A stretch of 33,539 nt of DNA, from assembly GCA_022768325.1 (NCBI GenBank), contig JALEMI010000117.1, positions 1 to 33,539 of the forward strand, written 5' to 3'. Positions within the stretch are counted from its first letter, which is position 1. Every line of letters starts with the position of its first letter. A model generated the notes under the pieces. The model was not told where the DNA came from. It was given only the letters and a program-made list of their open reading frames with translations, and ran no database searches. This DNA comes from Bacteroidales bacterium. Its GTDB lineage: Bacteria; Bacteroidota; Bacteroidia; Bacteroidales; Marinilabiliaceae. This document shows positions 26,099 through 33,266 of this stretch, piece by piece. The position numbers were made by a program, and so were the translations under genes.

Positions 26099-27409
26099 TC
26101 ACCATGCCCGTTCGATGATTGCGCGGCGGAAATAATGGTAAAGGATGCTTCGGTAGCTAAACCTGCGGCGTGCCATGACCGCCGCGCCTATTTGGCACAG
26201 CCCTACGCCATGCCCCCACCCCGCCCCGCGGAGCGTTATTGAGCCGTCGGCGGAGACCTCAGCGACGAAAGCCGAACTGTACAGATGTGTCGGGCTGAGA
26301 ATTCGTCGTATCTCTAACTCTTTGCCAACCGTCAGTTCGCCGCAAGTGCCGACTATTCTAAGGCGGGAGATACGTCCCGACTCGCCACGGCGCAACGGTT
26401 CGAGGCTAACGACGTCGCCAATGTCGCGGCCGCTCTTCTCCTTTATTAGGCAGCCAAGCTGGTGGGCCGTCGTCTTGACCGTCCATCGGAAGAAGTCGGC
26501 CGTCGTCTGGTCGTAGTCGTTGAGGACCTGGCGGAGCGTGTCGGCATCCGTGGTGTTGCAAAAGGCATCGGGCGATGTCGTAATCCATTGTTGGGCGGCC
26601 TCTTCGGTGTTGAAGTATGGGAGGCTTTCGCGTGGCGGCCTGAAAGTGTCGGCAATGGAGGTGAGGTATGGGTGAGGCGTGTTGTCCCAGCAGTTCTCGA
26701 AGGTCTCCGTGATTCCGCCACAGCATTTTGAGAAACGCGCATCGCACACCCTGCCCTCGTAGGTCAAGATTTGGCCTCGCGTGGCCTCGATGGCTTTTGT
26801 CACCTTGGCATTTGAGACGCGGGCGAGGCCTTGATAACGTTGGCAATGGTCGTCGGCGCATACGTCGAAGAGGGTATGGTCCTCGCGGTCGCGCCAGGTG
26901 ACAATCTCGCCCTCTGTCTCGCTCTTCTGCTCGCCAAGAAACTTGCCTTTGCCCCACACTTGCGCCATGAGCCAGCTGCGCGACGTGACGGCATGAGCCT
27001 TAAGCAGCTCCAAGTCCGATGTCGCGCTCATCTCAGAGGAGATGACAGACGTAAGGTAACTCTCCACGCCAATGACGTTCACCGCCCACACCTTACCGTC
27101 TTCGACAGCGAAGCGCAGGCCGCCGCCAAAGACCTGGTCCTCCCGTTTGTCCCAATGGAAGCCGATGCCAATCTCGACATCGCGGATTGTGAATCGGCAC
27201 GAGTCGCCATTGGGCGAGAGAATCCATCTGTCCGCCTCTTGTCCGTTAACGAGGACGTGACCGTCGGCAGTCGTTGCCTCAATGAGGCCCGTCATGGTGG
27301 CATTTGTCGCGAGGCATCGGTACGTGCCACGCAACTCAATGACGATGTGGTCGGCGTGTACAATGCCGACGCTGATGGTTGGTTCGGGTTGTTGGGCTTG
27401 GGGTTTCAT
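26099..27409 (-). CDS. SpoIID/LytB-family protein
   Basis: The 436-residue protein matches SpoIID. VNVIGVESYLTSVISSEM (about 112-128) is followed by LLKAHAVTSRSWLMAQV, the family core with its catalytic-type Glu. CCGGITETFENCWD, near 230, and the C-terminal GWGHGVGLCQIGA (about 396-408) are also typical. SpoIID in spore formers is a lytic transglycosylase acting on peptidoglycan stripped of stem peptides. Non-sporulating Bacteroidota carry relatives of unknown role. I see no signal peptide after ATG 27409, which is odd for a wall enzyme and may mean a cytoplasmic substrate or non-standard export. The ATG overlaps the upstream stop (ATGA). It is the last gene of its operon. Confidence 0.88.
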   Translation of the reverse strand: MKPQAQQPEPTISVGIVHADHIVIELRGTYRCLATNATMTGLIEATTADGHVLVNGQEADRWILSPNGDSCRFTIRDVEIGIGFHWDKREDQVFGGGLRFAVEDGKVWAVNVIGVESYLTSVISSEMSATSDLELLKAHAVTSRSWLMAQVWGKGKFLGEQKSETEGEIVTWRDREDHTLFDVCADDHCQRYQGLARVSNAKVTKAIEATRGQILTYEGRVCDARFSKCCGGITETFENCWDNTPHPYLTSIADTFRPPRESLPYFNTEEAAQQWITTSPDAFCNTTDADTLRQVLNDYDQTTADFFRWTVKTTAHQLGCLIKEKSGRDIGDVVSLEPLRRGESGRISRLRIVGTCGELTVGKELEIRRILSPTHLYSSAFVAEVSADGSITLRGAGWGHGVGLCQIGAAVMARRRFSYRSILYHYFRRAIIERAW

Positions 27410-28308
27410 TTGGCGTTGTGTGTCAGCTCATTATCTGAGGCGAAACAGACTTGGCTAATTATGTCGAGAGCGTCGTTGGTCATGACCTTGTCGAAGTCTT
27501 CGCGGCGCGGCAGGACGAAGAAGCCAAGGACCTCGACTGCCGCGGGGCTTATCATGATTCGCTCGTCGCCCTCGGCATCGAACTGCGCGGGGCGGAAATG
27601 TCGGCGCGGGATGACGATGATGTCCACCGTACCGTCAGGGCGGCTCAGGGCAGCGGCGTTGACCATCTCTTGGTCTATCGCGCGAAGGCGCATCAGCGTG
27701 GCAAAGAGCCCTGTTGCCGCCTCTTCGTCTTGGCACACGATGTGGTAGGCCAATCGCCCCGAAGCCTCGGACGCAATGATTGTCCCGCCCTCGTGGCTCG
27801 CTATGGGCGCACCGTCGTCGGCCAATATCTCCCGGATAACCTCCGACTTGCCCAACTCTTTGGCCGCCTGGAAATGGGCATGGTCGGGAGCCGAGGCCCC
27901 ACATTGCCCGCCATTGTAGAAGACCACGTAATCGGGCAGGGCGAGGGCAAGGGCGAAAAAGTCCGCCACGCGGTCGGCAAGCGATTGTGGCGCATGAGCC
28001 GCAGAGGCTATCGTGAGATGATGGGCAAAGATGGGGAACGGATTGACGAGAACCTCGTAGCCCCGCCATGCCAAGAACTTCTGCTGCGCAGGTCTATTGG
28101 CACGGCAGAGGAAACAGGGGCGGCGGCGCACCGACTCGGCATCAACCTTTGCCGCCGTGGAGCGGACACGGGCGGGATTGAAAAAGAGGCGAGTGGCAGG
28201 CGTTGTCGCAAGGAAGCGCGACTCTACGCCACTCAGAGCCTGATAGTTACTCAGGGCTTCGGGCCACTCACTCAGACTGTCGAATAGGGTCTCGGTGTCG
28301 ATGCTCAT
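27406..28308 (-). CDS. DUF4922 protein, HIT/GalT-like phosphorylase fold
   Basis: The 300-residue protein has PCFLCRANRP (near residue 64) and LVNPFPIFAHHLTIAS. YNGGQCGASAPDHAHFQA (about 131-148) contains the H-x-H-x-Q signature of the GalT/Ap4A-phosphorylase branch of the HIT superfamily. Such enzymes move nucleotidyl groups through a covalent nucleotidyl-His. DUF4922 proteins in Bacteroidota have no assigned substrate that I know of; relatives in plants include GDP-L-galactose phosphorylase. Its position between a glycosyltransferase and SpoIID, with ATGA overlaps on both sides, suggests work on a nucleotide sugar (inference). It has no signal peptide and is cytoplasmic. Confidence 0.82.
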   Translation of the reverse strand: MSIDTETLFDSLSEWPEALSNYQALSGVESRFLATTPATRLFFNPARVRSTAAKVDAESVRRRPCFLCRANRPAQQKFLAWRGYEVLVNPFPIFAHHLTIASAAHAPQSLADRVADFFALALALPDYVVFYNGGQCGASAPDHAHFQAAKELGKSEVIREILADDGAPIASHEGGTIIASEASGRLAYHIVCQDEEAATGLFATLMRLRAIDQEMVNAAALSRPDGTVDIIVIPRRHFRPAQFDAEGDERIMISPAAVEVLGFFVLPRREDFDKVMTNDALDIISQVCFASDNELTHNAK

Positions 28309-29690
28309 TTCTTGGCGTTCATTGCGATGCGAGCCTTAATCTCGTCGCTGCGGAGCTTGTCCTTATAGGCATCGTGGGCGGCTTGCGCCTTATCGGTCAG
28401 CCCGGCGTCGGAATTGCCACGCCAGCGGCGGCATAGGTAGACAACATCGTAGACGCGGCCGACAAGGTATTGGCGCGTGGCGCGCAAGACGGCGGCATAG
28501 TCCTCGCCATAGCTGACGTTGGGCATAGGGTGACGGCGGAGCCACTCGGTATTGAAGGCGCGGGGAGCCCCCATGCCGTTTATTCTGAGGATATTGTTAG
28601 CCCCGTTGGCATCCGTCCACTCGCGGTGGTCAATCACGCCAGGGGGAAGGTCTTCGAGGTTGAAATCGACAAGTTTGTAGGAGCCGACAACGAGGGCGTA
28701 GGGCTGCTCGGCGAATTTCTTGACCATGGCCTGGAGGGCGTTGTCGGAAGAATAGAGGTCGTCGCTGTCGAGCTGCACCGCATATTGTCCGCACTCGGAG
28801 GAGGCCACAGCCTCGTTCCAACAGCCGCCAATACCGAGGTCCTGACGCGTCGGGACAATGTGGACAACCCTCTCGTCCTCAGCCGCCATGCGGGCCAAGA
28901 GGTCTGTCGTGCCGTCGTCGCTATGATTGTCCACAACGATGACGTTGAAATCGAACGACGTGTGTTGGCTCAGGGCAGAGCGGACGGCATCGCCGACAGT
29001 GTCGACCCTGTTGCGCACGGGAATTATGACCGACGCGCGGCGCGCAAACTGGGCGTGGCTCTTGACCGGCTTGCGCTTCTCCGGCTCGACGGAGAGGGCT
29101 CCTATGGCCTTAAGGTGGGCTGTGAAGATGGCTTCACGCTCCTTCTGGACATTGACATTGATGGGGTTGACATAGTCAAACTGCTTGACACCGCTGTCGC
29201 GGTTATCGTTCTCGGTGACAAAGCCGACGGGTACGCCCGTATGGTAGAGCGAGCCAATGCGCTGGAGACCGAGCGTCAGGGCGTAGAAAGCCGACGTGGT
29301 GCAGTGGGCGGGGCATGGCGTGAGGGCCTTGATGGCATCGGCGCGACGGCAAACGAGCAGAGGCCCGAAATCGAACGAATCGCGCGACACGTGCTCCTCA
29401 GCGTCGGCAAGCGACTTAAGGTGTTTGCCCCCTTGGGCGAGGACGACGTAGTCGGCATAGACGAGCGACGCCTCTTGCCCCTCCAGGCAATCGACCATGA
29501 AGCCGATGCTGTCCACAATGGCCGAGAAAGAGGTCGTTGTGGACGACATGCCTACGTAGGCAGACGTCCCGCCGCGAAGCCAATCGAGCATGGCTTCGGC
29601 GCTGAAAATATTGTCAATCGTTGTCGTGGGGAGGCCTTGCGCATCGATGTTGATGGCTGCGGCAATTGCGATGTCGAGTGTTGATGGCAT
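28305..29690 (-). CDS. glycosyltransferase family 2, two-domain
   Basis: The 461-residue protein has a canonical GT2 domain in its C-terminal half: ASVIIPVRNRVDTVGDAVRS (from about 217), VIVVDNHSDDGTTD and QLDSDDLYSSDNAL, with the metal-binding DxD near 308. The first 200 residues look like a second, degenerate GT-A-type domain: LVYADYVVLAQGG and then SRDSFDFGPLLVCRRADAIK. Such enzymes transfer sugars from nucleotide donors; the acceptor is unknown. No membrane segment is seen. It starts 4 bp after the nitroreductase stop, and its TGA overlaps the DUF4922 start. Confidence 0.87.
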   Translation of the reverse strand: MPSTLDIAIAAAINIDAQGLPTTTIDNIFSAEAMLDWLRGGTSAYVGMSSTTTSFSAIVDSIGFMVDCLEGQEASLVYADYVVLAQGGKHLKSLADAEEHVSRDSFDFGPLLVCRRADAIKALTPCPAHCTTSAFYALTLGLQRIGSLYHTGVPVGFVTENDNRDSGVKQFDYVNPINVNVQKEREAIFTAHLKAIGALSVEPEKRKPVKSHAQFARRASVIIPVRNRVDTVGDAVRSALSQHTSFDFNVIVVDNHSDDGTTDLLARMAAEDERVVHIVPTRQDLGIGGCWNEAVASSECGQYAVQLDSDDLYSSDNALQAMVKKFAEQPYALVVGSYKLVDFNLEDLPPGVIDHREWTDANGANNILRINGMGAPRAFNTEWLRRHPMPNVSYGEDYAAVLRATRQYLVGRVYDVVYLCRRWRGNSDAGLTDKAQAAHDAYKDKLRSDEIKARIAMNAKK

Positions 29691-29694
29691 AGCT

Positions 29695-30438
29695 TTAATT
29701 CATGAAACCTTGTTTACGGAGCGCGTCGATGAGCTTAGCGGAGAAAATCTCACTATTCTGACGAGGGTAACGGACCTCGGCAAACACTTGCGCGAGGTTC
29801 TGCTTACTATTCTCTTTTACGAATTCTTGGTTTTCAGGGTTAGCCTCTTTCTCGGCGTGGAGGCGTGTGATGTCGTCGGCCGAGTAGTCGTGGTATTTCT
29901 CGGCGTGGGCAATGGCCTCTTGCGGGAGACGCTCCGTCAGGCCTGGATTGGCGGCCGGGTGCCCAATGGTGAGCGTCACGACGGGGAAGACGCCGCGAGG
30001 GAGGGAGAGGGCGTCGATGATGATGTCGGGATTGTAGGTCGTCGTGCCGAGATAGCAAATCCCGAGACCATCCTGCTCGGCGGCGAGGGTCATATTCTGG
30101 GCGGCTATGGTGGCATCGAGCGTGGCCGTGATGAAAGTCTCGAAGTTGAAAAACGCCTTATCGGCATTGCTCTGCTCGCACCATTTCGTCATGCGGTTGA
30201 CATCGACGCAGACGGTTGCGACAAGAGGCGCGGCGGTGACCATTGGCTGATTGAAGTGGGCTGGCGCGAGGGCCTTCTTGACCTCGGGGTCGGTGGTCAA
30301 GACGATGCTGTAAAGCTGCATATTGCCCGTGTTTGAGCCACGAATGGCGGCTTGGAGCATACGGTCGACAGACGTTTGGGCGATAGGCTCTGACGTGTAG
30401 GCGCGTATGGTTTTATGGTCGAACAGAGGATTTGACAT
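29695..30438 (-). CDS. nitroreductase-family FMN oxidoreductase
   Basis: The 247-residue protein opens with the family sequence HKTIRAYTSEPI (the R-S/A-x-R-x-(F/Y) region) and AAIRGSNTGNMQLYSIVL, where substrates and FMN bind. It continues with ATLDATIAAQNMTLAAEQDG, then GICYLGTTTYNP and TLTIGHPAANP, the typical order of NfsA/FRP-like proteins. These homodimers reduce nitro compounds, quinones or flavins with NAD(P)H. It is the first gene after the promoter and precedes the glycosyltransferase by 4 bp, so it is cotranscribed with the GT/DUF4922/SpoIID set. A functional link is not evident. Confidence 0.9.
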   Translation of the reverse strand: MSNPLFDHKTIRAYTSEPIAQTSVDRMLQAAIRGSNTGNMQLYSIVLTTDPEVKKALAPAHFNQPMVTAAPLVATVCVDVNRMTKWCEQSNADKAFFNFETFITATLDATIAAQNMTLAAEQDGLGICYLGTTTYNPDIIIDALSLPRGVFPVVTLTIGHPAANPGLTERLPQEAIAHAEKYHDYSADDITRLHAEKEANPENQEFVKENSKQNLAQVFAEVRYPRQNSEIFSAKLIDALRKQGFMN

Positions 30439-30465
30439 TGTGTATTAATTTGTGTGGTTCTATTA

Positions 30466-30498
30466 CAAAGATAATGTCAAAAGGGATTTTATTCACAA
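30466..30498 (-). promoter_or_regulatory. promoter of the nitroreductase/GT/DUF4922/SpoIID operon
   Basis: The minus strand has TATCTTTG (30466-30473), a perfect TAnnTTTG box 28 bp before ATG 30438, and TTTG at 30495-30498, a plausible -33 element 21 bp away. It is back to back with the plus-strand box at 30506. Confidence 0.7.
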
Positions 30499-30505
30499 AA
30501 AGGGT

Positions 30506-30513
30506 TATATTCG
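30506..30513 (+). promoter_or_regulatory. -7-like box for the KdsC-like gene
   Basis: TATATTCG differs from TAnnTTTG by one base and lies 35 bp before ATG 30549. With the minus-strand box it forms a divergent promoter region. Confidence 0.45.
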
Positions 30514-30548
30514 CCAAGAAGAACAAATAGAATGTAACAACCATCCCG

Positions 30549-31067
30549 ATGGATAAGAACTTCAAGGAACTCTTGCCGGGCGTCAAGGCCTTCGCCTTCG
30601 ATGTCGACGGTGTCCTTTCATCGCAAACCGTCCCCATGTCGGCCGAGGGCATCCCCATGCGCACAGCCAACATCAAAGACGGCTACGCCCTCCAACTGGC
30701 CGTGAAGCTCGGCTTCAAGATTGCCATAATCACGGGCGGCGACAGCCCAGCCATACGCCGACGTTATGAGGGCCTCGGGATTAAAGACATCTACATGGGT
30801 CAGTCCACAAAAAAGGGGGCATACACCGAGTGGCGCGACAAAAACGGACTGACCGACGACGAGATAATGTACATGGGCGACGATATGCCCGACGTCCCCC
30901 TCTTGCGGATGGTTGGCGTCCCCGTATGCCCCGTTGACGCGTGCGTAGACGTGAAGCAGGAGTGCCGATACATCTCGCCCTACAAGGGTGGCGAGTGTTG
31001 CGCACGGGACGTGATTGAGCAAGTGCTACGCTCGCAAGGCCTATGGGGTGACGACCACTCGTGGTGA
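30549..31067 (+). CDS. kdsC: HAD phosphatase, KDO-8-phosphate phosphatase-like
   Basis: The 172-residue protein has the compact, capless HAD form of KdsC/YrbI: FDVDGVL, with nucleophile Asp18 and Asp20, then AIITGGDSPAIRRR (motif II Thr) and YMGDDMPDVPLL (motif IV acidic pair). Length and motifs fit the tetrameric KDO-8-P phosphatases that release KDO for lipid A-core synthesis in the cytoplasm. The gene pairs with the prenyltransferase 40 bp downstream, an arrangement I recall as common in Bacteroides. The exact substrate is an inference from the family. Confidence 0.87.
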   Translation: MDKNFKELLPGVKAFAFDVDGVLSSQTVPMSAEGIPMRTANIKDGYALQLAVKLGFKIAIITGGDSPAIRRRYEGLGIKDIYMGQSTKKGAYTEWRDKNGLTDDEIMYMGDDMPDVPLLRMVGVPVCPVDACVDVKQECRYISPYKGGECCARDVIEQVLRSQGLWGDDHSW

Positions 31068-31107
31068 GCCGCCCACCCTCCCCCCCTTGTAAAACAACGA
31101 TAAAACA

Positions 31108-32034
31108 ATGACAATCAAGAGCTTCTCCCGCCTCGTAAGGCTTCCGAACCTTGTGGCGATAATGGTGTTCCAGACGCTGTTGCAATATGCCCTCATCGTG
31201 CCATATCTGCAGCGGGTGGGAGCTGGGGAGGGGCTTGCCCCGTATCTCTTCGTGCTTCTTGTCGTGGCCACGGTGTGCATAGCCGGGGGAGGCAACGCCA
31301 TAAACGAATATTTTGACGTACCCGCCGACCGCGTCAATCGCCCGGATCGCGTAGTTGTGGGGGCTGGGGTGTGCCGGAGGCAGGCCTTATTGACCCACGT
31401 CATCTTGACGCTCATTGGTCTTTTTGCGGGCGGATATGTGGCGTTTGTCTTGCGGCGCGGCTCGTTTATGTTGATGTTTGTGGCCATCCCGACGCTCTTG
31501 TGGTTCTACTCCACTCACTTCAAGCGTCAGTTCCTTATTGGCAACGTTGTCGTGGCGTTGCTTGTGGCGTTGACGGGCTACATTGTCGTGTCGGCGGACT
31601 TTGCGGCCGTAGACCGTATGCCCGGCGGGCTCAATACGAGCCGTGAGCCGATGTCGTCAATATGGTACCTCGTATGCGCGTATTGCATATTCGCCTTTTT
31701 GACAAATCTTGGGCGCGAGATAATAAAGGACCTGGAAGACGCTGAGGGCGACCGCGCCTTGGGTTGCCACACCGTGGCGTTGGAGCTTGGCGCGTCGTAC
31801 ACCAAGGCGGTGGTAATCATCATTGAGCTGTTCACGGCGGCCATGATGGGCGTCGCGGCGTGTCACGTTTGGCAGCTGCCGCTTACGATTTATATATGCG
31901 CCGCACTGATTGTGCCGACGTTTGCGCTGTGCGTCATGACCTTGCGTGGTAAGACGAGCGCGGACTATCATCGCGCCGCGCTGGTGAGCAAACTCATCAT
32001 GATGGCGGGCGTAGGGTCGATATTCTTTTTTTAG
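31108..32034 (+). CDS. UbiA-family prenyltransferase (geranylgeranylglycerol-phosphate type)
   Basis: The 308-residue membrane protein has about eight to nine hydrophobic helices and both Asp-rich motifs of UbiA enzymes: NEYFDVPADRVNRPDR (about 67-82) and DLEDAEGDRALG (about 208-219). These bind Mg-diphosphate of the prenyl donor. Bacteroidota proteins next to a KdsC-like gene are usually annotated as geranylgeranylglycerol-phosphate geranylgeranyltransferases, enzymes known from archaeal ether lipids; quinone prenylation is the main alternative. The acceptor cannot be told from sequence. It follows kdsC on the same strand and is probably cotranscribed. Confidence 0.88.
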   Translation: MTIKSFSRLVRLPNLVAIMVFQTLLQYALIVPYLQRVGAGEGLAPYLFVLLVVATVCIAGGGNAINEYFDVPADRVNRPDRVVVGAGVCRRQALLTHVILTLIGLFAGGYVAFVLRRGSFMLMFVAIPTLLWFYSTHFKRQFLIGNVVVALLVALTGYIVVSADFAAVDRMPGGLNTSREPMSSIWYLVCAYCIFAFLTNLGREIIKDLEDAEGDRALGCHTVALELGASYTKAVVIIIELFTAAMMGVAACHVWQLPLTIYICAALIVPTFALCVMTLRGKTSADYHRAALVSKLIMMAGVGSIFFF

Positions 32035-32050
32035 GGTAGTGTAGAAAAAA

Positions 32051-33063
32051 ATGGCGAAGGCAAAGCCTTTCATCAAGTGGGTTGGCGGGAAGAGCCAGCT
32101 CATTGAGCAGCTTGACGCTCTTCTTCCTGCGGAGTTTGACTATTTGACGGACGTGACATATATTGAGCCGTTTGTGGGCGGCGGGGCTATGCTGTTCTAT
32201 ATGCTTCAGCGGTATCCGAACATTCGTCAGGCTGTCATAAACGACATAAATCCCGACTTGGCAACGTGTTACAGGACGGTGCGCGACAGCCCCGAGGAAC
32301 TCATCGCGTCGCTGCGCGACATTGAGAACGAGTACAAAAGCCTTGAAACGGAGGACGCGAAGAAAGACTTCTACATGGCAGTCCGCTCACGATATAACGA
32401 GAAGGACCTGGGCGACATTGAAAACACTACAAAATTCTTCTTCTTGAACAGGACACCTGTTTCAACGGGTTGTATAGGGTCAACAAGAAGGGGCTTTTTA
32501 ACGTGCCGTTTGGGAAGTATGCGAATCCTACGATTTGCGACCCCGTCACCATACGAGAAGACAGCCGCCTACTCCAACGCGTGGAGATACTGAATGGCGA
32601 TTTTGAAGAGACCCTCGGACACGCCAAGGGCGGCAACACCCTCTTCTATTTCGACCCACCCTATCGTCCGCTTAGCGACACGTCGTATTTCAACGACTAC
32701 GCCAAAGACGGATTTGGAGATGACGCGCAAATACGCCTAAAGATGTTTTGCGACCGCGTCCACGAGGCAGGATTCCGTTTCATGCTGAGTAACTCGGATT
32801 GCAAAGCGAAAAACGAGCAGGACAACTTCTTCGACAACCTGTACAAACATTACCACATCGAGAGGGTTCTCGCGTCGCGATGCGTCAATTCCAACCCGAG
32901 CAAACGGGGGAAACTGACGGAGATATTGGTGCATAACTATGAGCAGACGAAAGGACGCGAAGGGCGGCTGCTGTTTGAGGTGGGTTGTGAGGGGATGGGG
33001 GTTAGTGTGGCGGCGAGAACCCGTCAATCACCACGCCATGGATTTGATTGCCGCAGCTGCTGA
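32051..33063 (+). pseudogene. dam: D12-class DNA adenine methylase (Dam type), frameshifted
   Basis: The gene starts at ATG 32051 and reads PFIKWVGGKSQL (SAM-binding motif I) and YIEPFVGGGAMLFYML, then AVINDINPDL. At KFFFLNRT it breaks: the family continues T-C-F-N-G-L-Y-R-V, which here is found two bases out of frame. The DNA has ACACC where ACC is expected, a duplicated AC at about 32453-32457. The second half is intact in the other frame, with YFDPPYRPLSDTSYF (catalytic DPPY) and a C-terminus near LTEILVHNY. As written it makes only a truncated protein. Dam methylates adenine in GATC; the site specificity here is inferred. No restriction enzyme is adjacent, so it looks like an orphan. The tail beyond LVHNY looks unrelated. 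Confidence 0.9.
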
Positions 33064-33114
33064 CGTGTGCCTCACAACCTCGGGCGTATAGCAGTCAACC
33101 GTCGTCTTCTTCAC
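33028..33114 (-). CDS. tiny ORF, 28 codons, GTG start
   Basis: The minus strand has GTG at 33114 overlapping the stop of the 34-codon ORF as GTGA, then 28 codons to TGA. It includes VDCYTPEVVRHTSAAAAIK. There is no domain I recognise. It runs into the 3' end of the broken methylase on the other strand. An alternative frame here (with GNQIHGVVIDGFSPP) is also open, so which frame is real, if either, is undecided. Confidence 0.3.
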   Translation of the reverse strand: MKKTTVDCYTPEVVRHTSAAAAIKSMAW

Positions 33115-33215
33115 TTCTCGACTAACTCCTCCTCGTATGCCTCATTAGCGGGGTGTTTTTCACACCATCTCTTGCCCCAGCACTCACACCATTTTTGATT
33201 TGGGTCGTTGCGCAT
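33111..33215 (-). CDS. tiny Cys/Trp-rich protein, 34 residues
   Basis: The minus strand reads ATG at 33215 to TGA at 33111. The peptide starts MRNDPNQK, has a dense core WCECWGKRWCEKH (three Cys, three Trp) and an acidic tail (EEELVEK). The spacing C-x-C...C plus His could bind zinc or iron, which is inference. The ATG is 6 bp downstream of the phased hexamer array and in frame a stop lies just upstream. It is too short for standard gene finders. I do not recognise the family. Confidence 0.45.
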   Translation of the reverse strand: MRNDPNQKWCECWGKRWCEKHPANEAYEEELVEK

Positions 33216-33221
33216 GGGGCT

Positions 33222-33260
33222 TTCAAACACGATTCAAACGCCGTTTGAAAACCTTTTGAA
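33222..33260. repeat. 11-bp-phased TTCAAA/TTTGAA array, four units
   Basis: Hexamers start at 33222, 33233, 33244 and 33255, exactly 11 bp apart: TTCAAA, TTCAAA, TTTGAA, TTTGAA. The middle pair makes the palindrome TTCAAACGCCGTTTGAA (33233-33249), close to the one in the first array. It lies between the stop of the TonB receptor (33267) and the start of the tiny Cys/Trp ORF (33215), so it could be an operator or leader element for the latter. No U-run follows the palindrome, so it is not a standard terminator. Confidence 0.83.
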
Positions 33261-33266
33261 CGCACA

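Noticed and set aside
28470-29684. 404-codon open frame opposite the glycosyltransferase
   Set aside because: Shadow of the real gene; no start context, motif or low-complexity sign of its own.
33233-33249. Palindrome as rho-independent terminator of the TonB receptor gene
   Set aside because: No T-run follows on the minus strand, and the 11-bp phasing of all four hexamers is not explained by one hairpin.
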